Shown: positions 51,022 through 60,627, counted from the stretch's first letter. The stretch: DNA of 64,000 nt from JBBREP01 sp036501845 (GCA_036501845.1 DASXZO010000102.1:1-64000); one strand, 5' to 3'. The notes: generated by a model not told the origin, from the letters alone. Translations and numbers: made by a program.

Positions 51022-51747
51022 CTACGACCCAGGCGCAACGAGGGCAGGAAGAGTGACGTCGTCAGCGAGCACGAGCTGTTGCGCGCGGCGCACCCGGCCG
51101 AGGCCGGGCAAGGTGAGCTGGCGGGTGCCACTCACGCGGATCCAAGGCGGAAGCGAAGTTGCGCGATAACCGACCGCGAGAAGCTCGCCGGGCTGAGCTG
51201 CGTCGCAGAGACGTGAGGCGAGATTCGTCGGGCGGCCGATGTAATCGTCACCGTCGATGATCAGCACTTCGCCGTGCGCAACGCCTCCACGTAGGGCGAG
51301 CGGCTGCTCGGCGTAGCGGGCGATGAGCTCGGTCGCGGTGGCGATTGTGGGCCCCACCTCCACGCCCACGATCATTGCGCCGTCGCCAAGCCATTTCGCG
51401 ACGCGCACACCGCGCCGCGTCACCAGAGCCCGGGTGAGCGACCGGAACTGCGTGACGGTCGCGATCGCGGCGTGTTCTCCATGGCGGGCGGTGAACGCAG
51501 TGAAGCCACAGAGATCGACGAACGCAAACGCGCGCACCACATGAGGTATGGCGTCGGCGACCTCGTGCGGCGCTTCGACCCCGCGCACCGCGCCGGCAGT
51601 GCCGAGCGTGCCTGCCAACGCCCAATCGCTCTCGTCCGCGGAAGCGGCTCGGCTGAGCGTTTCCACGCCCTTCGCCCGAGCCCGTTGCACGAAGCCGGCG
51701 CCGCCTACATCCTCGTCGGTGCTCGCGCTTCGCTCATCGGACGACAT
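51022..51747 (-). CDS. Class III adenylate/guanylate cyclase
   Basis: A 241-residue cytoplasmic protein with one cyclase homology domain (~70-200). First metal Asp in FAFVDLCGFTAFTARHGE and second in KWLGDGAMIVG, then GGVAHGEVLIIDGDDYIGRPTNLASRL, typical of actinobacterial adenylate cyclases. It has a short N-terminal linker and no membrane or sensor domain. It should make cAMP as a homodimer. It is divergent from the secreted protein gene at 51.9 kb. Confidence 0.9.
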   Translation of the reverse strand: MSSDERSASTDEDVGGAGFVQRARAKGVETLSRAASADESDWALAGTLGTAGAVRGVEAPHEVADAIPHVVRAFAFVDLCGFTAFTARHGEHAAIATVTQFRSLTRALVTRRGVRVAKWLGDGAMIVGVEVGPTIATATELIARYAEQPLALRGGVAHGEVLIIDGDDYIGRPTNLASRLCDAAQPGELLAVGYRATSLPPWIRVSGTRQLTLPGLGRVRRAQQLVLADDVTLPALVAPGS

Positions 51748-51948
51748 CCGCGATGACGGTAGCCAGCCGCGACCCGATGCTGGTGTCGAATCGCCGCGCC
51801 CTCACGCCCTCGCCGGGCGAAACCGGCCAACGCCGATTTCACCGGTTCTTGTGACGGGTGTCGCACCAACCCCGTTCGCACTCGGCGATTGGGTAGGTCC
51901 GTGGCGGGGCGGCGGCACAGAGCTGCGGCACTGTCCACGGAGGTAGCA

Positions 51949-52542
51949 ATGAACTGGAAGTTGCGTGGTCTCGCGATCGTCGGGGCGCTCACTGTCGCGG
52001 CCGGCTTCGTCGCCGTGCCGGCGTTCGCCGCCGCGCCGGTGAACGGGGTCGGCACCGTCAGTAACTGCAAGATGTCGGGCTCGATCGCCTTCAGCCCGGC
52101 ACTGTCGAACACCACCAAGGTCGTGACCACCACGATCACCACGAACATCACCTGCCATGGCGGCACCGGCGATGGCGCCAACATCGCCACCGGCTCGGCC
52201 AAAGGCGTCGAGAAGAAGAGCGAGAGCTGCAGCAGCCTCGCCGGCTCGACGCCCCACAAGCTCTACATCTCGACGAAGTGGGTCGTGAAGAAGGGCAAGC
52301 GTGCGTTGAACGCAAGCAACGGCACGCTCACGAAGGTGGCATCGAGCATCAGCAACTCGGGCGTGATCACGTTCAACGCGTCCGGGAAGGTGTCGTCCGG
52401 TTCGTTCTCCAAGGCGCCGAACAACGACATCCTCGCCCACGCCATCATCCAGCAGAACGCGTCGACCGTTGTGGCGCAGTGCGGCGCGGCGGGCGTGTCG
52501 AAGCTCACGATCCAACCGACCTCGGCCATTCAGATCAACTGA
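51949..52542 (+). CDS. Secreted protein of unknown function (197 aa)
   Basis: 197 residues; ATG 51949 follows GGAGG. Signal peptide LAIVGALTVAAGFVAVPAFA. The mature part is Ser/Thr/Lys-rich and beta-type with four Cys (NCKMSG, ITCHGG, ESCSSLAG, QCGAAG). It shows a faint shared plan with the 214-aa secreted protein at 28.4 kb. A strong hairpin follows the gene. It may be a small surface or matrix protein. Confidence 0.72.
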   Translation: MNWKLRGLAIVGALTVAAGFVAVPAFAAAPVNGVGTVSNCKMSGSIAFSPALSNTTKVVTTTITTNITCHGGTGDGANIATGSAKGVEKKSESCSSLAGSTPHKLYISTKWVVKKGKRALNASNGTLTKVASSISNSGVITFNASGKVSSGSFSKAPNNDILAHAIIQQNASTVVAQCGAAGVSKLTIQPTSAIQIN

Positions 52543-52566
52543 CGCACGTCGGCATTGCGCACGGGA

Positions 52567-52597
52567 GGAGGGCCAGTCGCCGAGCGGCTGGCCCTCC
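52567..52597. terminator. Bidirectional terminator between convergent secreted genes
   Basis: Perfect 10-bp stem GGAGGGCCAG/CTGGCCCTCC with an 11-base loop. It sits between the stops of the plus-strand gene ending at 52542 and the minus-strand gene ending at 52620. Symmetry and position suggest use in both directions. Confidence 0.75.
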
Positions 52598-52619
52598 CTC
52601 GCGCGCAGTCATCGCTCGC

Positions 52620-53084
52620 TCACCCGAACGTAAGCGACCCTTGCAGCTCGACCGTGACCGCCACGTTGCTCGAGCCACTCTTGTCGTTGCACTGGGTACC
52701 GATGCCGTGGATGCGGTAGGTGCCGTTGCCCGACGCATGCTTGTACGCACCATTACCGCTCGTGATCGTGTACGTGCCCGTCTGGTCGAACTCGAACGAG
52801 CACGTCCGAGGATCGTGGTGTTGGTTCGTCTTGCCCCCGTGGTGCTTGAGCATGATCGATCCCTTGGGGAACGTGAAGCGATCGGCGGTCTGGCCGAGCT
52901 CGGTGTCCGTGCCCTTCGCCGAAATCGGGCCGGCCGCGACCACCGTCTGCGCTCCCGACGACGTCGACATCTGAATTCCGGTGAAGTACTGGGTGGGCGG
53001 GTTCGCGGCGCCGGCGGTGGTGGCGATGTTCGCCATTCCCAGTACGCCGATGACGGCCACGCCGAGCAATGCGCGCAATTTCAT
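52620..53084 (-). CDS. Secreted protein of unknown function (154 aa)
   Basis: 154 residues. ATG 53084 is preferred because AAAGGA lies upstream; in-frame ATGs at 53099 and 53090 lie in or near this ribosome-binding site. Signal peptide LRALLGVAVIGVLGMANIATTAGA. The mature part has a TCSFEFDQTGTYTITSGNG strand pair, one Cys pair (TCSF, QCND), and a His-rich loop (LKHHGGKTNQHHD) that could bind metal. The fold resembles small beta-barrel exported proteins. It shares a 24-bp upstream element with the gene at 60.6-61.2 kb. Confidence 0.72.
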   Translation of the reverse strand: MKLRALLGVAVIGVLGMANIATTAGAANPPTQYFTGIQMSTSSGAQTVVAAGPISAKGTDTELGQTADRFTFPKGSIMLKHHGGKTNQHHDPRTCSFEFDQTGTYTITSGNGAYKHASGNGTYRIHGIGTQCNDKSGSSNVAVTVELQGSLTFG

Positions 53085-53149
53085 GAACATTCCTTTCATT
53101 GGATGTCACTCGTGAGGATCGAACGCAAGTGTCCGCCAGCTGTCGCGTT

Positions 53150-53173
53150 CGCACATCCGGCACCTGACGGACG
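53150..53173 (-). promoter_or_regulatory. 24-bp shared upstream element, copy 1
   Basis: On the minus strand this element contains GTCAGGTGCCGGATGTGC. All 24 bases are identical to the copy at 61270-61293. It ends 65 bases before the ATG of the 154-aa secreted protein. Similarity continues weakly downstream (CGCGAC, then TCGATCC at the same distance). Confidence 0.65.
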
Positions 53174-53273
53174 TTCGCCCGCCCGTCACGGTGATCCTGA
53201 TGAGGTGATCCTCGATCGATCTCGCGCTGCCGACGCACAGGGCCGCGTGGCCAAGCCTGGCCCCCGTCGTGAC

Positions 53274-53292
53274 TTTGGTGAGCCTAACCTAA
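53274..53292. promoter_or_regulatory. IdeR/DtxR-like iron box
   Basis: TTTGGTGAGCCTAACCTAA matches the actinobacterial iron-box consensus TTAGGTTAGSCTAACCTAA at 16 of 19 positions; the right half-site is perfect. It lies just upstream of the broken nitroreductase region (plus) and ~190 bases upstream of the 154-aa secreted gene (minus). Which of them it controls is unclear. Confidence 0.55.
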
Positions 53293-53431
53293 GTAGTGAG
53301 GAAGCGGACCTGGGGTACGCTCAGGGGCCTTGCGTCGCAGAAGGAAGCCCATATACAGATGAGTACCCGCACACCGCAGCGTCCGCCTTCGAGCGCCACG
53401 GCGCCGACGCTGTCGACGTTGTTGTCGCGCC

Positions 53432-53692
53432 GAAGCGCCGGCCGCCTGCACGGGCTACGCCATCACCCTCGCAGCGCACCAGCTCGGGCTGGGCGCGATA
53501 TGGAAGTCAACTCCGTTCACCACAGGCAACGCACTCTGCGGCGCGCTCGACATCACCGCCGACGATCAGTTTCTCGGTTGGATCAATCTCGGCCAATCGA
53601 GCGACGCATTGTCGTCCGAGCCGCGACCCGAGATCGACCTCGCGAAGATCGTCCGTCATCTGAGCCCGAGCGGAGTTCCCACGCGCTCATGA
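53432..53692 (+). pseudogene. Nitroreductase C-terminal remnant
   Basis: About 86 codons ending at TGA 53690-53692. They contain GYAITLAAHQLGLGAIWKS, then ITADDQFLGWINLG and PRPEIDLAKIVRHL, typical of the flavin-binding C-terminal half of nitroreductases. No start codon or N-terminal half is present in this frame. The ~100 bases upstream are open in other frames but do not resemble a nitroreductase. A 5'-truncated or frameshifted gene. Confidence 0.7.
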
Positions 53693-53748
53693 ACCGCGCG
53701 ACGGGCTGATACCGGGCGCGTGCCGGTGGCGGGTCGAACGCGAGACGC

Positions 53749-55902
53749 TCAGTTGACGAGCGGGTCGCGCGGGAGACCGAGGATGCGTTCGCCGATCTGG
53801 TTGCGCTTGATCTCCGAGGTGCCACCCGCGATTGACATCCCGCGGTGGAACAGCACGAGCATGTTCGACGTTGCGCCCGCGCCCTCGAAGAACAGCGAGT
53901 CGGGCCCGTTGAGCTGGGTCATGATCGCGGCGGCGTCGTGGCCCACCTCGGAGAGCACCAGCTTGGTGATCGCGCCTTCCGGCCCCGGGCCGGCTGCCAG
54001 CACCGCGCGGTGCACACTGCGGACGTTGAGCAATCCGATCGCGCGCTGCTGCGCGATGTAATGACCGATGCGCACCGCGCCGCCGGGCAGGCGTTCGGGG
54101 TGCGCGTCGAAGGGTGCGATCATCATTTCGCCCGGGAGGGTCATGCCGCCCTGGCCGCCGCCGATGCTCACACTCTCGTTGCCGAGCGTTGCCCGTGCCA
54201 CGGTCCAGCCGCCATCGACCGGACCCACCACGTCATCGTCGGGCACGAACACGTCGTCGAAGAACACCTCGTTGAACTCGGACTGGCCCGTGGTCATGCG
54301 CAACGGCCGCACTTCCACACCGGGCGCGTGCATGTCGAGCACCACCATCGTGATGCCTTCGTGCTTCGGCACGTCGGGGTTCGTGCGCACCGTGGCGAAG
54401 CCCATCCCGGCCACGTGTGCGCCCGAGGTCCACACCTTCTGGCCGTTGATCTTCCAGCCGCCGTCGACGCGCGTCGCGCGGGTCTTCACGCCGGCCGCGT
54501 CGGAGCCGGCATCAGGCTCGCTGAAGAGCTGGCACCAGATCACGTCTTGGCGCAACGCCGGCGCCACCCATCGCTCCACCTGGTCGGGCGTGCCGTGCTG
54601 GATCAGCGTGAGGATCACCCAACCGGTGATCCCGTAGGCCGGCTTCTTCACACCGGCCGCTGCAAACTCTTGCTCGATCACGAGCTGCTCCACCGCGCCG
54701 GCGCCGCGGCCCCACGGCGTCGGCCAGTGCGGTTGCACGTATCCGGTCTCGATCAACCGCTCGCGCTGCGCCTCGGCCGGCAAATCCTTGATGCTCTCCG
54801 CGAAGGCGCGTACCTCGTCGCGGATCGACTCCGCCTCGGGCGGCAGCTCGACATCCGTTGCTCGCACCACGCCCCGCCGGGTGAGGTCGGTGAGATCGGC
54901 CGCCGCACTGTCGGGATCGAGCAGTTGGAGCAGCACCGTCGCGCGGCGCATATAGAGGTGCGCGTCGTGCTCCCACGTCATGGCGATGCCGCCCTGCACC
55001 TGCGTGTCGAGATTCGCGCAGAGGTCGGCTGCCGGTGCCGCGAGCGTGGCGGCCATCGCGGCCGCATACGAGAGCTGGTCGGCACCCTGTTTCGCAGCGC
55101 GCGCGGCATCCCACACCGCACCGGTGGCGAGCTCGGTGGCCACGAGCATGTTGGCGCAGTGATGCTTCACGGCCTGGAACATCGCGATCGGGCGTCCGAA
55201 CTGCTGACGCACCTTGGCGTACTCCGCAGCCTGATCGGTGCACTCGCGCGCCACTCCAACCGCTTCGGCGGAGAAGAGCAACCTCGTGAGATCGATGAGC
55301 GTCCGGCGCGCGCCGGAAATCACTGTCGCCGTCGCGCCGTCAAATGTGACGCGCGACGCGCGGCGAGTGGGATCGAGGTTGCGCGGCGTTTCGAGCGCAA
55401 CTCCGTTGCCCGCTTCGACAATCGCCACGTCGTCGCCGGCAGGAACGAGGAAGAGGTCGGCCAGTGGTGCACCCACGACCGCGCCTGCCGATCCGCTCGC
55501 CTTCCCATTGCTGACCGTGACGTTGGCAGCCGCTGTCACAGCCGCGGTCGCCGAACCATCGGCGAGTCGCTTCAGATAGCTCGCTTTCGTCGCGTCGTCG
55601 GCGGCGGCCGCGATCACGGCACTGGCGATCACGGTGGGAACGAACGGCCCCGGCGCGAGCACCCGACCGAGCTCCTCGACCACCACGACGAGCTCTTCGA
55701 GCCCGAATCCCGAACCGCCGTACTGCTCCGGAACGTGCAGGCCGAGCCAGCCGATCTCCACGAGGTCGGCCCAGAACGGCGGCCGCTCCTCGGTCTTCGC
55801 CTCGAGCAGCGCGCGAGCCGCGGCGAGCGCGTGGCGCGACCGGAGAACGTCCTGAGCCGTGTCGGCCAGAGCCCGGTGCTCATCGGTGATCGCGATCGAC
55901 AT
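53749..55902 (-). CDS. Tandem acyl-CoA dehydrogenase fusion (FadE-like)
   Basis: 717 residues, about twice the normal ACAD size. ATG 55902. Residues ~1-345 form one ACAD module (IGWLGLHVPEQYGGSGFGLEE, then ARQ-type C-terminal helices QFGRPIAMFQAVKH). Residues ~360-717 form a second with full features: WCQLFSEPDAGSDAAGVKTRA (flavin/substrate), KINGQKVWTSGAH, and IAGGTSEIKRNQIGERILG at the end. Fused or heteromeric ACADs occur in actinobacterial sterol and fatty-acid oxidation. The first module looks less conserved and may be structural. Confidence 0.9.
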   Translation of the reverse strand: MSIAITDEHRALADTAQDVLRSRHALAAARALLEAKTEERPPFWADLVEIGWLGLHVPEQYGGSGFGLEELVVVVEELGRVLAPGPFVPTVIASAVIAAAADDATKASYLKRLADGSATAAVTAAANVTVSNGKASGSAGAVVGAPLADLFLVPAGDDVAIVEAGNGVALETPRNLDPTRRASRVTFDGATATVISGARRTLIDLTRLLFSAEAVGVARECTDQAAEYAKVRQQFGRPIAMFQAVKHHCANMLVATELATGAVWDAARAAKQGADQLSYAAAMAATLAAPAADLCANLDTQVQGGIAMTWEHDAHLYMRRATVLLQLLDPDSAAADLTDLTRRGVVRATDVELPPEAESIRDEVRAFAESIKDLPAEAQRERLIETGYVQPHWPTPWGRGAGAVEQLVIEQEFAAAGVKKPAYGITGWVILTLIQHGTPDQVERWVAPALRQDVIWCQLFSEPDAGSDAAGVKTRATRVDGGWKINGQKVWTSGAHVAGMGFATVRTNPDVPKHEGITMVVLDMHAPGVEVRPLRMTTGQSEFNEVFFDDVFVPDDDVVGPVDGGWTVARATLGNESVSIGGGQGGMTLPGEMMIAPFDAHPERLPGGAVRIGHYIAQQRAIGLLNVRSVHRAVLAAGPGPEGAITKLVLSEVGHDAAAIMTQLNGPDSLFFEGAGATSNMLVLFHRGMSIAGGTSEIKRNQIGERILGLPRDPLVN

Positions 55903-56019
55903 TGGCCACCCTCTCGTCTCGCGGGAAAGCGCCAAATGTAAGGGCGTCGTGGCACCGGCACACATTCCTGGCGACCGTGACGGCACTCAGCGCCTGCGGC
56001 CGGCGCTCGGGCGTGCCGC

Positions 56020-57873
56020 TCAGATCTCCATGCGGAGCGATTCGGCTTCGTCGGCCAGCGACAGCCAGTGGTCCTCGGCCGCGTCGACGCGCTCCTGGGC
56101 GGCGGTCAGCAACCCGCCGAGGCGTACCAGTTCCTCGCGGTCGTTGACGGCCGCTCCCAGCTCGGTCTGCAGCGCGTCTCGTGTGGCGATCGCGTCGGCG
56201 AGCGCCCGGTCGGCGCGACCTAGCTGGTGGCGAAGCGTGCTCGGGCTCTTCGTGGTCACTCGTGGCGCTTCGGTTGCCGTCGAGCGCGGACGCGCGGGAG
56301 CTGCAGATGACGCGGATCCTGCCGAGACGGGCCCACGAGTGGTGGTCGACGGCTGCGCGGCGTGCTGCGCCAACCAGCCCGCGACACCGCCGCGTACCAC
56401 CGACGTGCGGCCGTTGCCGTCGAGCGCCAGCACCTCGGTCACGGTGCGATCGAGGAATACGCGGTCGTGGCTGACCACCACCACGATGCCCGGCCAGTCG
56501 TCGAGGAATTCCTCGAGCGCGCGCAACGTATCGAGGTCGAGATCGTTCGTGGGTTCGTCGAGCAACAGCACGTTGGGTTGTTCGAGCAACGTGAGCAACA
56601 GTTGGAGACGCCGGCGCTCCCCGCCCGACAACGTGCCGATCGGCGCGAACTGCGCGTCGCCGTCGAACCAGAACTGGCGCATCAGCTTCACGTCGTCGAG
56701 CGTCGGCTCACGCTTGTCGCGGGCCACGGCGTCGCGTACGCGCTGCGAAAGGTCGAGGTCGCGGCCGAGCTGGTCGTAGTAACCGATCCTGACCGTGGCG
56801 CCGGTATCGATGGAGCCCTGCGTGGGCTGGAGTCGGCCGGCGACGAGGTCGAGCAGCGTGCTCTTGCCGGCGCCGTTCGGACCGACAACCCCGAGGCGAT
56901 CGCCAGGTTCGAGCATGTAGTCGAACGGCTCGAGCACGAGCAGCGCTGATGCTTCGCTGGCCGCGCTGTCATTGTCGTGGGCGCGCGGCCACGAGAAGCC
57001 GACGCCATGGATCTCGATGCCCTTAGAACCCAAACGAGCACTCCCGAGCGACAAGCCGAGCTCACCGTCGCGCGCACTCGCTTGTGGGCGGCGAGCGAGC
57101 AGCGCGTTGGCAGTGTCGATGCGAGCCTTGGGTTTCGATGTGCGCGCCGGCGCACCGCGCCGCAACCACGCCAGCTCGCGGCGCGCGAGGTTCTTGCGGG
57201 TCTGTTCGGCCGTCGCGGCTTGGGCTTCTCGAACGATGCGAGCGACGAGGTACGCCGCGTATCCAGATCCTCCGGTCCGCTCGGCTGGCACGTGGAGGTA
57301 ACAGGCGCCACGGTCGATCTCGAGCACCTTGTTGGTAACACGGTCGAGCACGTGACGGTCGTGGGTCACGAGGAGCAACCCGCCGGCGAACGCGGCGAGC
57401 CACGTCTCGAGGTACGCGATGGCATCGAGGTCGAGATGGTTCGTCGGCTCGTCGAGGATGAGCGCGTCCCACTGTCGTGCGAGCAGCGCGGCGAGCGCGA
57501 CGCGCTTGCGCTGCCCGCCCGACAGTTCGTCGGTCGACGCGTCGAGCGCGCCTTGCATGCCGAGGCGCGACAGCATCGCCTCGCCTTGCCACGCCTGGTC
57601 ACCGAGGCCGTTGCACACCGCCGCGCGCACCGAGCCGGGTGGCAACATCGGGAGCTGGGGCAGCACGCCGACCCGAGCCGCACGCCCGCGCCGCACCACG
57701 CCGGCTTCTGGTTGGCGCTCGCCGCTCATCATTGCGAGGAGCGTGCTCTTGCCCGAACCGTTGAGACCCACCACGCCGATACGGTCGCCGTCGTTGAGGG
57801 TGAGCGACAGATCGGTGAACAGAGGGCGATCGGGTCGAGATGCCCGCAGCCCTTGTGCGTCGATCAGAATCAC
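56020..57873 (-). CDS. ABC-F family ATPase (Uup-like)
   Basis: 617 residues with two ATPase domains on one chain and no membrane segment. Walker A GLNGSGKSTLL and GPNGAGKSTLL; signatures LSGGQRKR and LSGGERRR; Walker B ALILDEPTNHLD and VLLLDEPTNDLD. The inter-domain linker is Arg-rich. The C-terminal ~90 residues predict a coiled coil (RADRALADAIATRDALQTEL), as in Uup. ABC-F proteins act on ribosomes or nucleic acids. Not a transporter despite the name. Confidence 0.93.
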   Translation of the reverse strand: MILIDAQGLRASRPDRPLFTDLSLTLNDGDRIGVVGLNGSGKSTLLAMMSGERQPEAGVVRRGRAARVGVLPQLPMLPPGSVRAAVCNGLGDQAWQGEAMLSRLGMQGALDASTDELSGGQRKRVALAALLARQWDALILDEPTNHLDLDAIAYLETWLAAFAGGLLLVTHDRHVLDRVTNKVLEIDRGACYLHVPAERTGGSGYAAYLVARIVREAQAATAEQTRKNLARRELAWLRRGAPARTSKPKARIDTANALLARRPQASARDGELGLSLGSARLGSKGIEIHGVGFSWPRAHDNDSAASEASALLVLEPFDYMLEPGDRLGVVGPNGAGKSTLLDLVAGRLQPTQGSIDTGATVRIGYYDQLGRDLDLSQRVRDAVARDKREPTLDDVKLMRQFWFDGDAQFAPIGTLSGGERRRLQLLLTLLEQPNVLLLDEPTNDLDLDTLRALEEFLDDWPGIVVVVSHDRVFLDRTVTEVLALDGNGRTSVVRGGVAGWLAQHAAQPSTTTRGPVSAGSASSAAPARPRSTATEAPRVTTKSPSTLRHQLGRADRALADAIATRDALQTELGAAVNDREELVRLGGLLTAAQERVDAAEDHWLSLADEAESLRMEI

Positions 57874-57980
57874 GACGCCTCAGGTTACGGGGCGACGCCG
57901 CCAACCCTCGGTAGGGACTGACCGCCGCAACCGCGCCAATTGGGGCTCCAGGCCGGGTCGCTTCGTGCCGATCCCCTGAG

Positions 57981-60026
57981 GTGATGAGCGGGCAGGCCAT
58001 CATCGACGGCCTCGCCGCGGGCATCGACCCGTTCGACCTGATGGCGGGCCTACCCGATTGTGTCGTCGTCACCGACGGCCACGGCACCGTGCGGTGGATC
58101 AACGACCAGGTCACTGACGTGCTCGGCTTCGCGCCCGACGATGTGCTCGGCACGAGCGTGTTCGACGTGGCGCACCCGGCCCAGCAGCACGACGCGGTGC
58201 AGTCCTTCACCACTACCGCGACGAGCCCCGGCTCGTATCCGCCCATCGAGATGCTGATTCGCGACCTGCGCGGCAACTACCACTATTTCGACGTACGGGC
58301 GCGAACGCTGCAACGCGGCACCGAGTCGCTCATCGTCTTCGTGGCGCGCCCGACGCACGAACGCGACGCGCTTCAGCGCCGGCACCGCTTGTACTTCGAG
58401 GAAGCGCCGGCTGCGCTCGGCTCGGTCGTCCCGGCACAGCGCGGGGTCGACGCCAACGGCCCGATGGCACAGCTGTTCGGACACACCCGCGAAGCAATGC
58501 TGTCGATGGACGGCATGCAGCTCTTGCATCCGGATGATCGTTCCGACTCCCAAGGCGAGCTTGCCGCGCTGGAGACGAATGGGCAGCAGCGTGTGGGAGC
58601 CGAGCGCCGCTTCCTCAAGGCAGATGGATCAACCTTCTACGGCCGAGTGGTCACCACCACAGTTCGCACGCCCGTCGGTGCGCTCGAGCGACTGCTCTTC
58701 ACGATCGCCGATGTCACGCCGGAGCGCGAAGCGCGCGAGCTCCTCGCGCGCAGCGAAGCACGATTCCGCGCGCTCGTCGAGCACTCGCCCGACATCGTGG
58801 CCATCCTCCGCGCTGACGGCGATTGGGAGGCAAGCCAGCAAGGCACTCGTCTGCTCGGCTACCCCAAGGGATTCGACCCGCCTGGTGGTGCACTGTCACT
58901 CGTACACCCCGACGACGCCGAGCGTGCCGCCGAAGCACTCGCTGCGATCTTCGCCGGTCGCCGCTCGCCCGGGGAGCCACTCGAGCTGCGCCTGCGCGCC
59001 GCCGACGGCGACTACCGCGAATTCGAGTGCATCGGCCAGAATCTCGACGGCGAGCCGAGCGTCAGCGGGGTGGTGATCACCGCCCGAGACATCACGCAAC
59101 GCCGGGCCGCAGAACGAGCACTCGGTCAGGCCGAGAGCCGTTTTCGCGCGACCTTCGAACGCGCGCCCATGGTCATCTCGATGGTCGACGCCAGCGGGTG
59201 CATCATCGACATCAACCCGACCGGTTGCCGGCTGTTGGGTCGTACTCGAGGTGAGCTCCTCGGCACCCCGGCCGAAGCAACCGTGCATCCCGAAGATCGG
59301 GAACTTGCGATCGATGCGACGTTGCGCCAGCTCGGCGGCGAGCAACTCCGGGCCGAATTCCGCATCGTCCGGGCCGACGGCACCGAATGGTGGGCGCTCT
59401 CGAGTGCCGTCCAGGTCGACAGCGACGACCCGTATTTCCTCACGCTTCAAGTCGACATCACTGCACAGAAGCGGCTCGAAGAAGAGCTGCGCGTGCGCGC
59501 AACGCATGACCCGCTCACCGGCGTTCGAAACCGTGCCGCGGTGGTCGACCACCTCGAGCTGCTCCTCGCCCGCAGGGTCGCCGAACCCGTGACGGTCATG
59601 TTCGTCGATCTCGATGGCTTCAAGGCGGTGAACGACGCGCTCGGGCACAGCGCCGGCGACGCAGTGCTCACCGGGGTTGCGCAGCGCATCGAGAGCTGCC
59701 TCCGGCCCGAAGACGTGGTCGCCCGGATCGGCGGCGACGAATTCGTCGTTGTCTGCGCCACGCTCGACAGTCCCGATACAGCACAGCGGCTCGGCGTACG
59801 CGTGCGGGAAGCCATCGCGGCGCCCGTCACCTTCGGCAACACATCGGTGCACGTCGACGCCAGCATCGGCATCGCGCGCAGCACACCAAGCGACGACACC
59901 GCCGGATTGCTGAAGCGCGCCGACGCCGCCGCGTACCGTGCGAAGAGCAACGGGCGAGGCCGCGTCGAACTCGCAACGATCGTCGACGAGTCGAGAGTGG
60001 CGTCGATGAAGCCCCGGCAGCCGTAA
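57981..60026 (+). CDS. Multi-PAS GGDEF diguanylate cyclase
   Basis: 681 residues; GTG 57981 or ATG 57984. Four PAS-like domains are visible (starting near residues 20, 135, 265 and 390), e.g. GLPDCVVVTDGHGTVRWIN and RFRATFERAPMVISMVDASG, joined by short helices. The C-terminal GGDEF domain has DPLTGVRNRAAVVDHLE, a DLDGFKAVND metal site and RIGGDEFVVVC. It is cytoplasmic with no transmembrane segment, so it senses internal ligands, light or redox state. The PAS cofactors cannot be told from sequence. Confidence 0.93.
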   Translation: MMSGQAIIDGLAAGIDPFDLMAGLPDCVVVTDGHGTVRWINDQVTDVLGFAPDDVLGTSVFDVAHPAQQHDAVQSFTTTATSPGSYPPIEMLIRDLRGNYHYFDVRARTLQRGTESLIVFVARPTHERDALQRRHRLYFEEAPAALGSVVPAQRGVDANGPMAQLFGHTREAMLSMDGMQLLHPDDRSDSQGELAALETNGQQRVGAERRFLKADGSTFYGRVVTTTVRTPVGALERLLFTIADVTPEREARELLARSEARFRALVEHSPDIVAILRADGDWEASQQGTRLLGYPKGFDPPGGALSLVHPDDAERAAEALAAIFAGRRSPGEPLELRLRAADGDYREFECIGQNLDGEPSVSGVVITARDITQRRAAERALGQAESRFRATFERAPMVISMVDASGCIIDINPTGCRLLGRTRGELLGTPAEATVHPEDRELAIDATLRQLGGEQLRAEFRIVRADGTEWWALSSAVQVDSDDPYFLTLQVDITAQKRLEEELRVRATHDPLTGVRNRAAVVDHLELLLARRVAEPVTVMFVDLDGFKAVNDALGHSAGDAVLTGVAQRIESCLRPEDVVARIGGDEFVVVCATLDSPDTAQRLGVRVREAIAAPVTFGNTSVHVDASIGIARSTPSDDTAGLLKRADAAAYRAKSNGRGRVELATIVDESRVASMKPRQP

Positions 60027-60111
60027 CCCGAGTCGAATTTCCGCGCCGTCCGGCGGAATCACCCGATCGTTGTGAGGCGCTTGCACCCCCGACGGGTGAG
60101 AGTCGCCGTCG

Positions 60112-60567
60112 GTGAACATGCCGCCCTCATCCGAGTCGACCGCCGACCTGGTGTGCATCTCGCCCCATCAAGCCCTCTTCGGGTCGTGGGCCGCGGCAGT
60201 GCTGATCGACATCGTCGTACTGAACCTCATCATCGAGTTCGTCCCGTCGATCACAATCGACTCGTTCTATATCTCGATCCTGACTGCGTGTCTCTTCCGA
60301 CTCCTGCTCGGCGTGACCCTCCAGATCGAACATCGCCTCACGCGATACTTCCGGTCGAAGCACGGACGAGCCATGCGCATCGTGGGTGCACTCGCTGCGT
60401 ATCTCGTGCTGTTCGCGAGCAAGTTCGTCATCCTCGAAGCCGTCGACCGCGTCTTCGGCGCCCGTGTGGATCTCGGCGGCCTCGGCGAAGTCATCTTGAT
60501 TTCGCTCACGCTGCACGCCTCGGAAATCGTGTTTCGGCGCGTATACGAGTGGCTCGCCAAGCACTGA
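60112..60567 (+). CDS. Small integral membrane protein, unknown
   Basis: About 150 residues from GTG 60112, or 149 from ATG 60118. Three to four hydrophobic stretches: WAAAVLIDIVVLNLIIEFV, SFYISILTACLFRLLLGVT, ALAAYLVLFASKFVILEAV and VILISLTLHASEIVF. A basic loop HRLTRYFRSKHGR lies between helices 2 and 3. I do not recognise the family. It follows the PAS-GGDEF gene by ~85 bases and converges with the next gene. Confidence 0.7.
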   Translation: MNMPPSSESTADLVCISPHQALFGSWAAAVLIDIVVLNLIIEFVPSITIDSFYISILTACLFRLLLGVTLQIEHRLTRYFRSKHGRAMRIVGALAAYLVLFASKFVILEAVDRVFGARVDLGGLGEVILISLTLHASEIVFRRVYEWLAKH

Positions 60568-60627
60568 TACGGGAGTGCGGCAGACTCGTGCGGCACTACG
60601 ACGCCTGAGGCGAGCTTTTGCCGTCGG

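Noticed and set aside
51835..51875. Imperfect inverted repeat GAAACCGG...CCGGTTCT upstream of the 197-aa secreted gene
   Set aside because: Short and imperfect with a 15-base loop; it does not match either shared promoter type and could be chance in GC-rich DNA.
53845..55941. 698-aa plus-strand open frame
   Set aside because: Antisense of the tandem acyl-CoA dehydrogenase; composition is Arg/His-rich with no recognisable domain.
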